A DNA stretch of 64,000 bases from the NCBI GenBank assembly GCA_009995455.1, contig JAACPJ010000002.1:1-64000 (forward strand), given 5' to 3'. Shown piece after piece: positions 29,304-37,339 of this stretch. The notes below the pieces were generated by a model. It ran no database searches. It saw nothing but the letters and a program-made list of their open reading frames with translations, and had not been told where the DNA came from. Position 1 is the first letter of the stretch; every line of letters starts with the position of its first letter. Source of the stretch: a bacterium. Lineage in GTDB: Bacteria > Patescibacteriota > Gracilibacteria > UBA4473. Both the position numbers and the translations under genes were made by a program.

Positions 29304-29876
29304 ATGCTCAAGAAAATGTTTGGATCCGGTGCGAGAGTAAAATTACTACAACAATTCTTACTCAATCCAGAAGAAGAATTCTTTATTCGAGAGCTTACAA
29401 GAATTTTAGATGAACAAATCAACTCACTTAGAAGAGAGTTAGAAAACCTTGAAAACATTGGAATGTTAAAGTCTCGAGAAAAGAACCGAAAAAAGTATTA
29501 CCGTATTAATACGCACTTCCCATTACTACACGAATTCACTTCAATCATTCGCAAAAGTAATGAAAAGTACCAAAGCATTCTTAAAAAAATGAACAAACTT
29601 GGTGACATTGAACTTTGTATTCTTTCTGGAGCCTTTGTTGGGAATAAAAGCAGTGTTGATGTATTTGTGGTTGGAAACTTAAATGCACAAGAGTTGCAAG
29701 ACTTTGTTGATAGTGAATTTGAAGAAGATGGCCTTAAAGTTGGGGTTATGAGTAAAGAAGATTTCTTATACCGAATTACCCTTAAAGATAAATTTGTAGC
29801 CACCTTATTTTCAGATTCAGATAATTTGATTCTGAAGAACAAGCTTAAAAAAGATACAGAACACCTCGTTTCTTAA
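29304..29876 (+). CDS. Winged-helix transcriptional regulator, possibly autoregulated
   Basis: From MLKKMFGSGARVKLLQQFLL the protein has 190 residues. The first 75 residues form a MarR/ArsR-like winged helix: EFFIRELTRILDEQINSLRRELENL is the helix-turn-helix and KSREKNRKKYYRIN the wing. The rest (LCILSGAF, SVDVFVVGNL, SEDFLY-like) resembles a nucleotidyltransferase-fold domain without a clear catalytic GS...D.D set, so probably a sensor. The ATG at 29304 is preferred to an upstream TTG at 29286. The only inverted repeat in its promoter overlaps the -10 box. Confidence 0.75.
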   Translation: MLKKMFGSGARVKLLQQFLLNPEEEFFIRELTRILDEQINSLRRELENLENIGMLKSREKNRKKYYRINTHFPLLHEFTSIIRKSNEKYQSILKKMNKLGDIELCILSGAFVGNKSSVDVFVVGNLNAQELQDFVDSEFEEDGLKVGVMSKEDFLYRITLKDKFVATLFSDSDNLILKNKLKKDTEHLVS

Positions 29877-29939
29877 AGAAAAAATTTGCACCGGCTTAAC
29901 AAGCCTTCTATACTCGCGCGGATTAATGTTAAATTAAAT

Positions 29940-30380
29940 ATGTCAAAAGTACTTCAAGAGTTCGGAAACCAGTCATGTAAAGCCTCAGTTCCAGATTTAA
30001 AACCTGGTTACTTAGTGGCGGTACACCAAAAAATTAAAGAAGGGAATAAAGAACGGGTTCAAATTTTCCAAGGCACGGTTATTAAAACAAACGCGGGTCA
30101 TGGGGTAAATGACACTTTCACGGTTCGAAAAATCTCTGAAGGAATTGGTGTTGAAAAAACGTACCCAATTCATTCACCAACAATTGTTAAGATTGAAGTG
30201 GTTCGCGCATACAAAGTTCGGCAAGCTAAATTACACTACCTTCGAGACCTAAGTGGAAAAGCTCTACGGATGAAAGAAATTCCTTTAAATCTACGAGAAA
30301 AACTTTTCGCTAAACCAGAAGCCCCCAAAGCGGAAGAAGCTCCAGCCGCAGAAGAGCCAACTGAAGAAGCGACTGCTTAA
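29940..30380 (+). CDS. rplS: 50S ribosomal protein L19
   Basis: L19 sits at the 30S-50S interface. The family pattern is clear: FKPGYLVAV-like start, KEGNKERVQIFQGTVIKTN, FTVRKISEGIGVEKTYPIHSP and KIEVVRAYKVRQAKLHYLRDL. The last 25 residues are an Ala/Glu/Pro tail (PEAPKAEEAPAAEEPTEEA) not found in most L19. MSKVLQEFG at 29940 is the conventional start; an upstream frame extension is unsupported. A terminator follows. Confidence 0.96.
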   Translation: MSKVLQEFGNQSCKASVPDLKPGYLVAVHQKIKEGNKERVQIFQGTVIKTNAGHGVNDTFTVRKISEGIGVEKTYPIHSPTIVKIEVVRAYKVRQAKLHYLRDLSGKALRMKEIPLNLREKLFAKPEAPKAEEAPAAEEPTEEATA

Positions 30381-30394
30381 TTCATTGAACTCTC

Positions 30395-30426
30395 AAAAAA
30401 AGCCTTAGTATGAGGCTTTTTTTTTA
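30395..30426. terminator. Bidirectional terminator between rplS and carB
   Basis: An A7 run, GCCT stem, AGGC and a T9 run form a hairpin usable in both directions; the two genes converge on it. Confidence 0.8.
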
Positions 30427-30481
30427 TTGATTATATTAAAAGGTAAACAGACATTTTACTTCAGCGCTATAATCTTTCGCA

Positions 30482-32128
30482 CTAAACATCATTTGTATTC
30501 CCTAAATAGGTCGTATAAAGATAGTTTGTTTGCGCTGGGAATTCAGCCGCAAGCGTATCAACCTGTTTGGCAACGGGTAAGATGTTTAGTTCACGTCGAA
30601 GCAAATAGATGTCTTTAAAGGTTTTGCTTACAAGTCGGGCAATCATTTCATCTGAGAATCCGAGTACTTTGGCCGCCCTGAGGCTCTCAACGTCTAAGGT
30701 TTTATTTTTTTCAAGTGTTTGCGCCATATCGGTGACTCTTTTGACTTGGGTCAAAAACCAGTGATCGATTTTAGTAAACTCAAAAATTTCTTCTACGGTA
30801 TAATAATTTTTATAGAGCGCTTCAGAAACCGCAAATAAGCGACGAGGCGTCGCTAATTGCAAGTATTCGGTTACCTCCGCTTTATCTTTAAAGGCAATTG
30901 GCGAATCAAGAATTCCTTCACTCCCTAAACCAAGCATTCTGACGGCTTTCTGCAAAACCTCCGGGAAGTTTCGCCCCAAGGCCATAACTTCTCCTACCGA
31001 CTTCATCTCCGTGGCAATTTGCTCAGAGACTTTTCTAAATTTTTGAAGATCCCAGCGAGGGATTTTTAAAGCGACGTAATCAAGTGCGGGTTCAAAGTAA
31101 GCCGTGGTAACTTTGGTAATTGCATTTGGAATATCAGCAAGTCTTTTACCGAGCATGATTTCTGCCGCCACCGCCGCTAGTGGATACCCCGTGGCTTTTG
31201 AAGCTAGGGCTGAACTTCGGCTTAAACGTGGGTTTACTTCAATGACACGATATTCGTGTGGATCATTTGGGTTTAGGGCATATTGAATATTACATTCTCC
31301 AACAATACCAAGATGACGAATCGTTTTAATGGCCACGGTTCGGAGCATCTGCCATTCTTGATTACTTAAAGTCATAGAAGGGGAGATCACAATCGATTCT
31401 CCGGTGTGAATTCCAAGTGGATCAAAGTTCTCCATATTAACCACCGTAATACAATTATCTTCACCATCTCTAACGACTTCGTATTCTAACTCTTTCCAGC
31501 CACGCAAATCTTCTTCCACTAAGACTTGAGGGGAAAATGCGAATGCATCTTTTACCATCGCTTCAAACTTATCCTTAGTTTCACAAAATCCAGATCCTTG
31601 TCCGCCTAAAGTAAATCCGGCACGCATAATAAGTGGGAAACCAATTTTTTCTGCGGCGGCAAAAGCCTGATCCATAGTTCTAGCCGGAATTGAACGAGGC
31701 GTTTTAACGCCCACTTCCGTACATTTTTGTACAAATATTTCTCGGTCCTCTGTGGCTCTAATCACGTCGACGGGAGTTCCGAGCACTCTTACATTGTGCT
31801 TGGCTAAAATTCCAGCTTCTTCTAAATCTAATCCACAATTAAGCGCGGTTTGTCCTCCAAATGAAAGAGCGAGTGCATCGGGTTTTTCTTTTTCAATAAT
31901 TCGCTCAACAAAATCTGTCGTTACCGGCAAAAAATAAACTTTATCGGCACAACTTGATTCCGGCGCAAAATTTTTAGGGTCAGTTTGCACAGTCGCAATA
32001 TTTGGATTAATCAAAATAACTTCATGGCCATTTGCCTTAAAAGTTTTAATCGCTTGCGAACCTGAGTAATCAAATTCACCCGCCTGCCCAATTTTCAGAG
32101 CGCCAGAGCCTAGAAGGAGTATTTTCAT
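30482..32128 (-). CDS. carB: Carbamoyl-phosphate synthase large chain, N-terminal half
   Basis: CarB makes carbamoyl phosphate from bicarbonate, ammonia and two ATP. This protein has 548 residues instead of about 1070. It begins ILLLGSGALKIGQAGEFD and holds the first ATP-grasp domain (carboxyphosphate synthesis; GGQGSGFC, EVNPRLSRSSALASKATGYP) and the oligomerisation domain. It ends at VDTLAAEFPAQTNYLYTTY, precisely where the two halves of a normal CarB join, so it is a clean split, as in some archaea, and not a broken gene. The second half is not in this window. carA lies 2.3 kb upstream on the same strand. Confidence 0.93.
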   Translation of the reverse strand: MKILLLGSGALKIGQAGEFDYSGSQAIKTFKANGHEVILINPNIATVQTDPKNFAPESSCADKVYFLPVTTDFVERIIEKEKPDALALSFGGQTALNCGLDLEEAGILAKHNVRVLGTPVDVIRATEDREIFVQKCTEVGVKTPRSIPARTMDQAFAAAEKIGFPLIMRAGFTLGGQGSGFCETKDKFEAMVKDAFAFSPQVLVEEDLRGWKELEYEVVRDGEDNCITVVNMENFDPLGIHTGESIVISPSMTLSNQEWQMLRTVAIKTIRHLGIVGECNIQYALNPNDPHEYRVIEVNPRLSRSSALASKATGYPLAAVAAEIMLGKRLADIPNAITKVTTAYFEPALDYVALKIPRWDLQKFRKVSEQIATEMKSVGEVMALGRNFPEVLQKAVRMLGLGSEGILDSPIAFKDKAEVTEYLQLATPRRLFAVSEALYKNYYTVEEIFEFTKIDHWFLTQVKRVTDMAQTLEKNKTLDVESLRAAKVLGFSDEMIARLVSKTFKDIYLLRRELNILPVAKQVDTLAAEFPAQTNYLYTTYLGNTNDV

Positions 32129-32188
32129 CTGATTTATGTTAAAGGATTATTTAAATATTTCCAAAGAAAATAAGTTTCATACTGCGTC

Positions 32189-32755
32189 TTATTTCTGGGC
32201 TTTATAGATGAGCGCTGGAGGGATGTTTCTCCAGACTATTTTTGAGGTGATTACTTCGTCAAAATTCTCATTTAAAAGAGCTTTAAATTTTTTACCTAAG
32301 GGAAGGTAAGTGCCTTGCACATAGGCAAAGGTTATGAAAAGTCCTTCAGGAGATAAAACTTCATAAAAGGCCTTCATTAAGCCTTTTTGTTGAACTTGGC
32401 TAAAAGCGGCCCAGGGTAAACTTGAGATAATACAATCACATTGGGTGACGCCTATTTGAGATAAATATTGCTTTATATCTTTACCATCGCCTTCAAACAA
32501 AGTCACACCAGGGCAACGAGATCTGGTTAAGGCCGCAAATTGAGCGTTAAATTCGATGGCAAAAAAAACACAATCATTCGATTTCGTTCGTAAAATCTCT
32601 TCTGTAAAAACACCTGTTCCAGGTCCAATTTCAACAATGACTTTTTTCCCACTTAGTTGAGCCTCCTTAACAATCGCGCAGGCCAGTTGCTTTGATGAAG
32701 GCGCAATGGCACCGGTGACTCTCGGGTTTTTTATGAATTGAGAAATAAACTTCAT
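32189..32755 (-). CDS. SAM-dependent methyltransferase, PmtA/rRNA-dimethylase-like
   Basis: From MKFISQFIKNP the protein has 188 residues. Motif I is VEIGPGTGVFTEEIL, an acidic AIEFN follows, and IISSLPWAAF matches the S-LPW motif of the PmtA/phospholipid N-methyltransferase group, related to KsgA. The substrate (a phospholipid head group or rRNA) is not decided. An in-frame ATG 42 bases upstream would overlap the permease gene; 32755 is preferred because TATAAA stands 9 bases before it. Confidence 0.8.
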   Translation of the reverse strand: MKFISQFIKNPRVTGAIAPSSKQLACAIVKEAQLSGKKVIVEIGPGTGVFTEEILRTKSNDCVFFAIEFNAQFAALTRSRCPGVTLFEGDGKDIKQYLSQIGVTQCDCIISSLPWAAFSQVQQKGLMKAFYEVLSPEGLFITFAYVQGTYLPLGKKFKALLNENFDEVITSKIVWRNIPPALIYKAQK

Positions 32756-32778
32756 GCTCCCAGTTTTATAAAAACAAA

Positions 32779-33546
32779 TTAAATACCGAGTCTCCAATTT
32801 TTAAAGAAAGCCAACCAATTTAAACCAAACAATACCACAAAAATGAGTCCGGCCATTCCAACACTAAAGAGAGGATCAACTTCTTGCACCCCAAGAAATC
32901 CATATCTTAAACCATCCGCAAAATAAAAGAATGGATTAAAGAGCGAGAGAGTTTGAGCCAGTGGTGGTAGCATATCGAGACTATAGAAAATCGCTCCCAG
33001 AAAACCCATTGGGGTTAATACAAAGGTTGAAAAGCCAGAAATTTGATCGAAATTTTTAGCCCAGATTCCGATTAACGTTCCGAGCATGGCAAAAGCCCCG
33101 TTTGAAAAAATTAACATCGCTAGAAAAATGAGCCAGTGTTCTGGCATATATTTCCCCGTAAAAACACCTGCCACGGCAAAGATAAGAATTGAAACCATTA
33201 AACCTCTTAGTAAACCTCCAAGTAAGTAGCCTAAAGTTTTTTCAAGCGCCGATAAAGGCGGCAGCAAAATATCAGACATCGTGCCGCTGTATTTAGCAAT
33301 GATCAAAGAGCTAGACGGATTCATGTAAGCATTTGTGGTTGATTGCAAAAGCACTAAACCAGGAATAATAAAAATTGAATAGGGGACGCCCTTTAGTTCT
33401 GTGATACGACTTCCCAACGCTCCACCAAATACCGCAAAGTACATAACGGCAATCACCACTGGTGAACCAACCGTTTGCGTCCAGACCTTCAAAAATCTTG
33501 AAGTTTCTTTATAAGTAAGCGTCCAAAGTCGAATTGGGTGAATCAT
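32779..33546 (-). CDS. ABC-2 type transporter permease
   Basis: The 255-residue membrane component of an ABC exporter has six hydrophobic segments and the ABC-2 pattern (FGGALGSRI...GVPYSIFIIPGL, the central LL.PLSALEKTLGYLLGG, and PMGFLGAIFYSLDMLPPLAQTL). It overlaps its ATPase by four bases. Related systems export drugs, lipids or polysaccharides; the cargo is unknown. Confidence 0.9.
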   Translation of the reverse strand: MIHPIRLWTLTYKETSRFLKVWTQTVGSPVVIAVMYFAVFGGALGSRITELKGVPYSIFIIPGLVLLQSTTNAYMNPSSSLIIAKYSGTMSDILLPPLSALEKTLGYLLGGLLRGLMVSILIFAVAGVFTGKYMPEHWLIFLAMLIFSNGAFAMLGTLIGIWAKNFDQISGFSTFVLTPMGFLGAIFYSLDMLPPLAQTLSLFNPFFYFADGLRYGFLGVQEVDPLFSVGMAGLIFVVLFGLNWLAFFKNWRLGI

Positions 33547-34391
33547 TTTTTCTTTGTAAATTCTAAAAATATGTCTTCAAGTTTTGGTTCAATAACTCTT
33601 AAATTGTGAGCTCGCGGGTAATCCGCCGAAATCTTCTCCAAGTTAAAGCCTCCCTTTTCACCTTCTTCTAAAGTGACCACTTCTCCATCTTCATTGGTTA
33701 ATTCTAAAATTTTCTTTTTTCGGCCGAGTAAAGTCTTAGTCGATTCAAAAATCAGAGTCTCACCGGCATCTTGAATCGCTACTTTATCGGCTAACAATTG
33801 AGCTTCTTCAATATAGTGCGTCGTTAACACTATTGTCATGCCTTCCTTCTTTAACTCTCCTAAAAACTCATAGAGGGAATTTCGCAGTTCAACATCCACC
33901 CCAGCGGTGGGTTCATCCAATATTAGAATAGTTGGTTTGTGCGCTAAAGCTTTAGCGATCATGAGACGTCTTTTCATTCCGCCAGAAAGTTGGCGGGCTC
34001 TTACGTTTTTTTTGTCGGTTAAACTTAGTTTGTCGAGCAACCAGTTAACATATTCCTCATCTGGTTTTAAACCAAATAAACCTCTTCGCATTCGTAACAT
34101 TTCTAGGGGTGTAAAAAAAGGATCAAACACCAGTTCTTGTTCCACAATGCCCAAAGCCATTTTGGTGTGTAGTGGGTTCACTTCTGGGTCTTCACCCATT
34201 ACTAAAATCTCACCCCCATCACGTTTGGTTAAGCCGTTTAAACAATTAATAAGCGTTGTTTTTCCCGCTCCATTTGGCCCGAGTAAAGCCACAAATGTTC
34301 CGGCTTCAACCGTAAAAGAAATATTTTTAAGCGCCTTTAATTCGCCAAAACTTTTCTCAACTTTATTGAATACCAATGCATTTTGGGTCAT
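33543..34391 (-). CDS. ABC transporter ATP-binding protein
   Basis: The 282-residue ATPase powers the adjacent permease. Walker A is GPNGAGKTT (38-46), the signature LSGGM (135-139), Walker B ILILDEPTAG and the switch His192. The C-terminal 60 residues (GEVVTLEEGEKGGFNLEK...LEDIFLEFT) are the extension typical of DrrA/CcmA-like exporters. Its ATG directly follows the carA stop. Confidence 0.94.
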   Translation of the reverse strand: MTQNALVFNKVEKSFGELKALKNISFTVEAGTFVALLGPNGAGKTTLINCLNGLTKRDGGEILVMGEDPEVNPLHTKMALGIVEQELVFDPFFTPLEMLRMRRGLFGLKPDEEYVNWLLDKLSLTDKKNVRARQLSGGMKRRLMIAKALAHKPTILILDEPTAGVDVELRNSLYEFLGELKKEGMTIVLTTHYIEEAQLLADKVAIQDAGETLIFESTKTLLGRKKKILELTNEDGEVVTLEEGEKGGFNLEKISADYPRAHNLRVIEPKLEDIFLEFTKKK

Positions 34392-35462
34392 TTAGAGTGT
34401 ATTAATAAAAGTTTCAAATAAATACTGGGCGTCTTCAGGTCCTGCACAAGCTTCAGGATGAAACTGTACGGCAAAAATGGGTTTTGTTTTATGCTTGATG
34501 CCTTCTACCGAGTTATCATTTAGATTCTTAAACCACACTTTAAAATCCGCTGGCAAAGAATCTTCTGCGACTACATAACCGTGATTTTGTGTCGTGACAA
34601 TACAATGGTTCGTTTCTAAATCTTCAACCGGTTGATTGACGCCACGGTGACCATATTTCATTTTCTCTGTTTTCCCGCCCGCGGCTAAACCAAGCATTTG
34701 GTTTCCCAAACAGATTCCAAAAATAGGTTTCTCTTTTTGAAGGGCAATTTTCATAGTTTCAATCGTTTCGGTCACTGTTTCTGGGTCTCCTGGACCGTTT
34801 GAGAAAAAGATGCCATCAAATTCGTACTCTGAATCATAAGGGTTCGCGTCAAAGGGAAAACGAATCACCTTAACGCCTCGATCTAAAAAGTTTCTAAAAA
34901 TTCCGTTTTTCGCGCCGCAATCTACAAAGGCTACCGTTTTGCCAATGTCGCCCTTTGTGGGTTCCAGCACCGTAACTTCTGTTGGAGCCACCTCTGGTAC
35001 ATAGCGACCGTTTAATTTATCGGTGAAATCTAGGGCAGGGGACTCTCCTATATTACCCATTATACAACCACTTTCTCTCAAAGTTTGGGTGAGCTCACGA
35101 GTATCAACATTTGAAAGGGCTGGAATATTATTTGCCTTTAACCAAGCTGAAAAATCTTGAAAAGCTTGATGATGAGAAAACGCTTCTGACCACTCGGTTA
35201 AAACAACGCCTTTGACCCATATTTGTTGAGATTCGTAAGTTTCATCAACTCCAGGCGCCATCTGTTTTGGTTCAAACACGCCATAGTTTCCAATAAGCGG
35301 AAAAGTAAAAACGACTATTTGCCCAAAATAACTTGGATCGGTGAGTGTTTCTAAGTACCCAGTCATTCCTGTGGTAAAAACCACTTCGCCTAAACATTCT
35401 GCGTCCGCGCCAAAAGCCGATCCAGAGAAAGATTCTCCAGATGCGAGGTGTAATTTTTTCAT
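34392..35462 (-). CDS. carA: Carbamoyl-phosphate synthase small chain
   Basis: CarA releases ammonia from glutamine and passes it to CarB. The 356-residue protein has the CPSase N-domain (GEVVFTTGMTGYLETLTDPSY) and a class I amidotransferase domain with Cys251 in GICLGNQ and His335/Glu337 in FHPEA. It is upstream of the ABC genes and the half-length carB on the same strand. Confidence 0.97.
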   Translation of the reverse strand: MKKLHLASGESFSGSAFGADAECLGEVVFTTGMTGYLETLTDPSYFGQIVVFTFPLIGNYGVFEPKQMAPGVDETYESQQIWVKGVVLTEWSEAFSHHQAFQDFSAWLKANNIPALSNVDTRELTQTLRESGCIMGNIGESPALDFTDKLNGRYVPEVAPTEVTVLEPTKGDIGKTVAFVDCGAKNGIFRNFLDRGVKVIRFPFDANPYDSEYEFDGIFFSNGPGDPETVTETIETMKIALQKEKPIFGICLGNQMLGLAAGGKTEKMKYGHRGVNQPVEDLETNHCIVTTQNHGYVVAEDSLPADFKVWFKNLNDNSVEGIKHKTKPIFAVQFHPEACAGPEDAQYLFETFINTL

Positions 35463-35496
35463 GTCCGTGCGATTTTAATAATTGCGAATCAATTTG

Positions 35497-36927
35497 TCAC
35501 GATAAAGTTTGTTCAATTTGATGGGCTATATTTAAGGCTCTGTCTTCAGCAAAGGCTTTACACAAAAACTGAACGCCAATTGGAAGTCCGGCTTTTGATT
35601 TTCCAATGGGAACCGCCACGCCACAAATACCCGCTAAATTAGCCGGAATAGTAAGAATATCTTCAATATAATCTCTTAGTGGATCTGGATCTCGTCCAAC
35701 TTCAAAAGCAGTAGTTGGGAAAATTGGCGCCAGCAAAGCATCGACTTCTTCAAAAGCGTTATCAAAATCTTGCTTCACTAAAGTTCTAACTTTTTGCGCT
35801 TTTCGGTAATAAGCGTCGTAATAACCCGCAGATAAGGCGTAGGTTCCAATTAAAATACGGCGTTTTACTTCATCGCCAAAACCTTGTTCACGCGTTTGGG
35901 TATAGATTTCCTCTAAACTATTACCTTCAACCGCAGATCCATATCTAATTCCGTCATATCGTGACAAGTTCGCAGAAATCTCTGAAGGGGCAATAATATA
36001 GTAAGCCGCAATACCGTATTTGGTATGCGGTAAAGAGACATCAACTACTTTTGCGCCAAGGTTTTCTAAAATCGCTTTCGTTGAATCCACTACTGAAACT
36101 ATTTCATCATCAATGCCCTCAATAAAATACTCTTGAGGAATTCCAATGCGTAATCCTTTTAAGGGTTGCTCTAAGCATTCTGTATATTTGGGTACTGACT
36201 CTGGTGGAGTCGTACTATCTTTTACGTCTCGGCCTGCAATAACTTCTAGAACCATAGCGCAGTCTTCAGCGGTTTTAGCCAGACACCCAACCGAATCTAA
36301 GCTTGAGGCCATTGGAATCGTTCCCCAACGAGAAACCCGCCCGTAAGAAACTTTTAGTCCTGTACAACCGCAAAAGTGAGCGGGCTGACGAATCGAACCG
36401 CCCGTATCGGTTCCGATTGAAGCGACGCAAAAGTTGGCCGCTACGGCCGCCGCCGAACCACCAGAACTTCCCCCAGAAACTTTCGTTAAATCATGTGGAT
36501 TCTTCGTCACGCCAAAAGCAGACGTTTCAGTGGAAACGCCCATCGTAAATTCATCGGTATTTACTTTGCCCAGTAAAACCGCTCCAGCGTCTTTCAATTT
36601 TTGCCACACTGTCGCGTTATAAGGCGGCACAAAGTCTTTTAATATATTTGAACTGGCGGTCGTTTTAACTCCAGCCGTACAAACCACATCTTTTAACGTG
36701 ACGGGCATTCCGTCGAGGTCAGAAAGCAAAGTATCGTTATTATAACGACTATCAGAAGCGTCTGCCATTTCACGAGCGAGATCGAAAGTGGTCGTCACGA
36801 AAGCGTTAATCTCAGAATCTCTGGCTTCTATTTCAGCTATAAAAGCTTCTGTGATTTCTCGAGAAGTAATTTCGCCCGCTTGAAAAGCGGTTGATAAGTC
36901 TTTGAGGGATTTTTGAACTAAACTCAT
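35497..36927 (-). CDS. gatA: Glutamyl-tRNA(Gln)/Asp-tRNA(Asn) amidotransferase subunit A
   Basis: GatA is the amidase that supplies ammonia for converting Glu-tRNA-Gln to Gln-tRNA-Gln. The 476-residue protein has the Ser-cisSer-Lys triad: Lys79 in VTLKDV, Ser154 in GGSSGGS and Ser178 in TDTGGSIRQP. It is 37 bases downstream of gatC. gatB is not in the window, so the complex is split between loci. Confidence 0.97.
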   Translation of the reverse strand: MSLVQKSLKDLSTAFQAGEITSREITEAFIAEIEARDSEINAFVTTTFDLAREMADASDSRYNNDTLLSDLDGMPVTLKDVVCTAGVKTTASSNILKDFVPPYNATVWQKLKDAGAVLLGKVNTDEFTMGVSTETSAFGVTKNPHDLTKVSGGSSGGSAAAVAANFCVASIGTDTGGSIRQPAHFCGCTGLKVSYGRVSRWGTIPMASSLDSVGCLAKTAEDCAMVLEVIAGRDVKDSTTPPESVPKYTECLEQPLKGLRIGIPQEYFIEGIDDEIVSVVDSTKAILENLGAKVVDVSLPHTKYGIAAYYIIAPSEISANLSRYDGIRYGSAVEGNSLEEIYTQTREQGFGDEVKRRILIGTYALSAGYYDAYYRKAQKVRTLVKQDFDNAFEEVDALLAPIFPTTAFEVGRDPDPLRDYIEDILTIPANLAGICGVAVPIGKSKAGLPIGVQFLCKAFAEDRALNIAHQIEQTLS

Positions 36928-36964
36928 ATTTATAATTTAAATTTTCTTACATCTCTTTGGGGCG

Positions 36965-37249
36965 TTACATGATTTTTGGAATCTTCACGCTATTATCTTC
37001 CACTTGATGGGGTGTACAGTTAACTAAAGCCGCTTCAATTTCACTCATATGAATTTCATCAGAGCGCGTCACGCTTTCAAGTCCAGTTACTTGAGAGGTT
37101 TCAAGTACCCCTTCTGTATCAACTTCTTCAAGAATCGCGAAGTAGTCTAAAATTCCAGATATCTGTGGAGCTAAGCGCTCTACATCAGCCTCGGTCAAAT
37201 TTATCTTTGCCAGTTTAGCAATATGACGGACTTCATCTTGTGTCAACAT
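36965..37249 (-). CDS. gatC: Amidotransferase subunit C
   Basis: The 94-residue GatC stabilises GatA and GatB. LTQDEVRHIAKLAKINLTE and QISGILDYFAILEEVDTEGV are typical, as is the DE...SEIEAALVN C-terminus. First gene of the gatCA pair; an AT-rich -10-like stretch (TAATAA) is 7 bases before the ATG. Confidence 0.95.
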   Translation of the reverse strand: MLTQDEVRHIAKLAKINLTEADVERLAPQISGILDYFAILEEVDTEGVLETSQVTGLESVTRSDEIHMSEIEAALVNCTPHQVEDNSVKIPKIM

Positions 37250-37324
37250 ATCAAATTTATTATTTTACAAACGGTATTATAGAAATAAAAACGAATCAAT
37301 CTAATTAACTTTAAACCATTTTTT

Positions 37325-37333
37325 TGCTATAAT
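37325..37333 (+). promoter_or_regulatory. Consensus extended -10 promoter of the Nudix/RSH-like gene
   Basis: TGC-TATAAT, a perfect extended -10, ends 6 bases before the ATG at 37340, so transcription is expected to begin at or next to the start codon. No clear -35 or Shine-Dalgarno site is needed or seen. Confidence 0.75.
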
Positions 37334-37339
37334 AGTCTG

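Noticed and set aside
30482-32128. carB as a truncated pseudogene
   Set aside because: The end coincides with the natural domain boundary and the frame has no defects.
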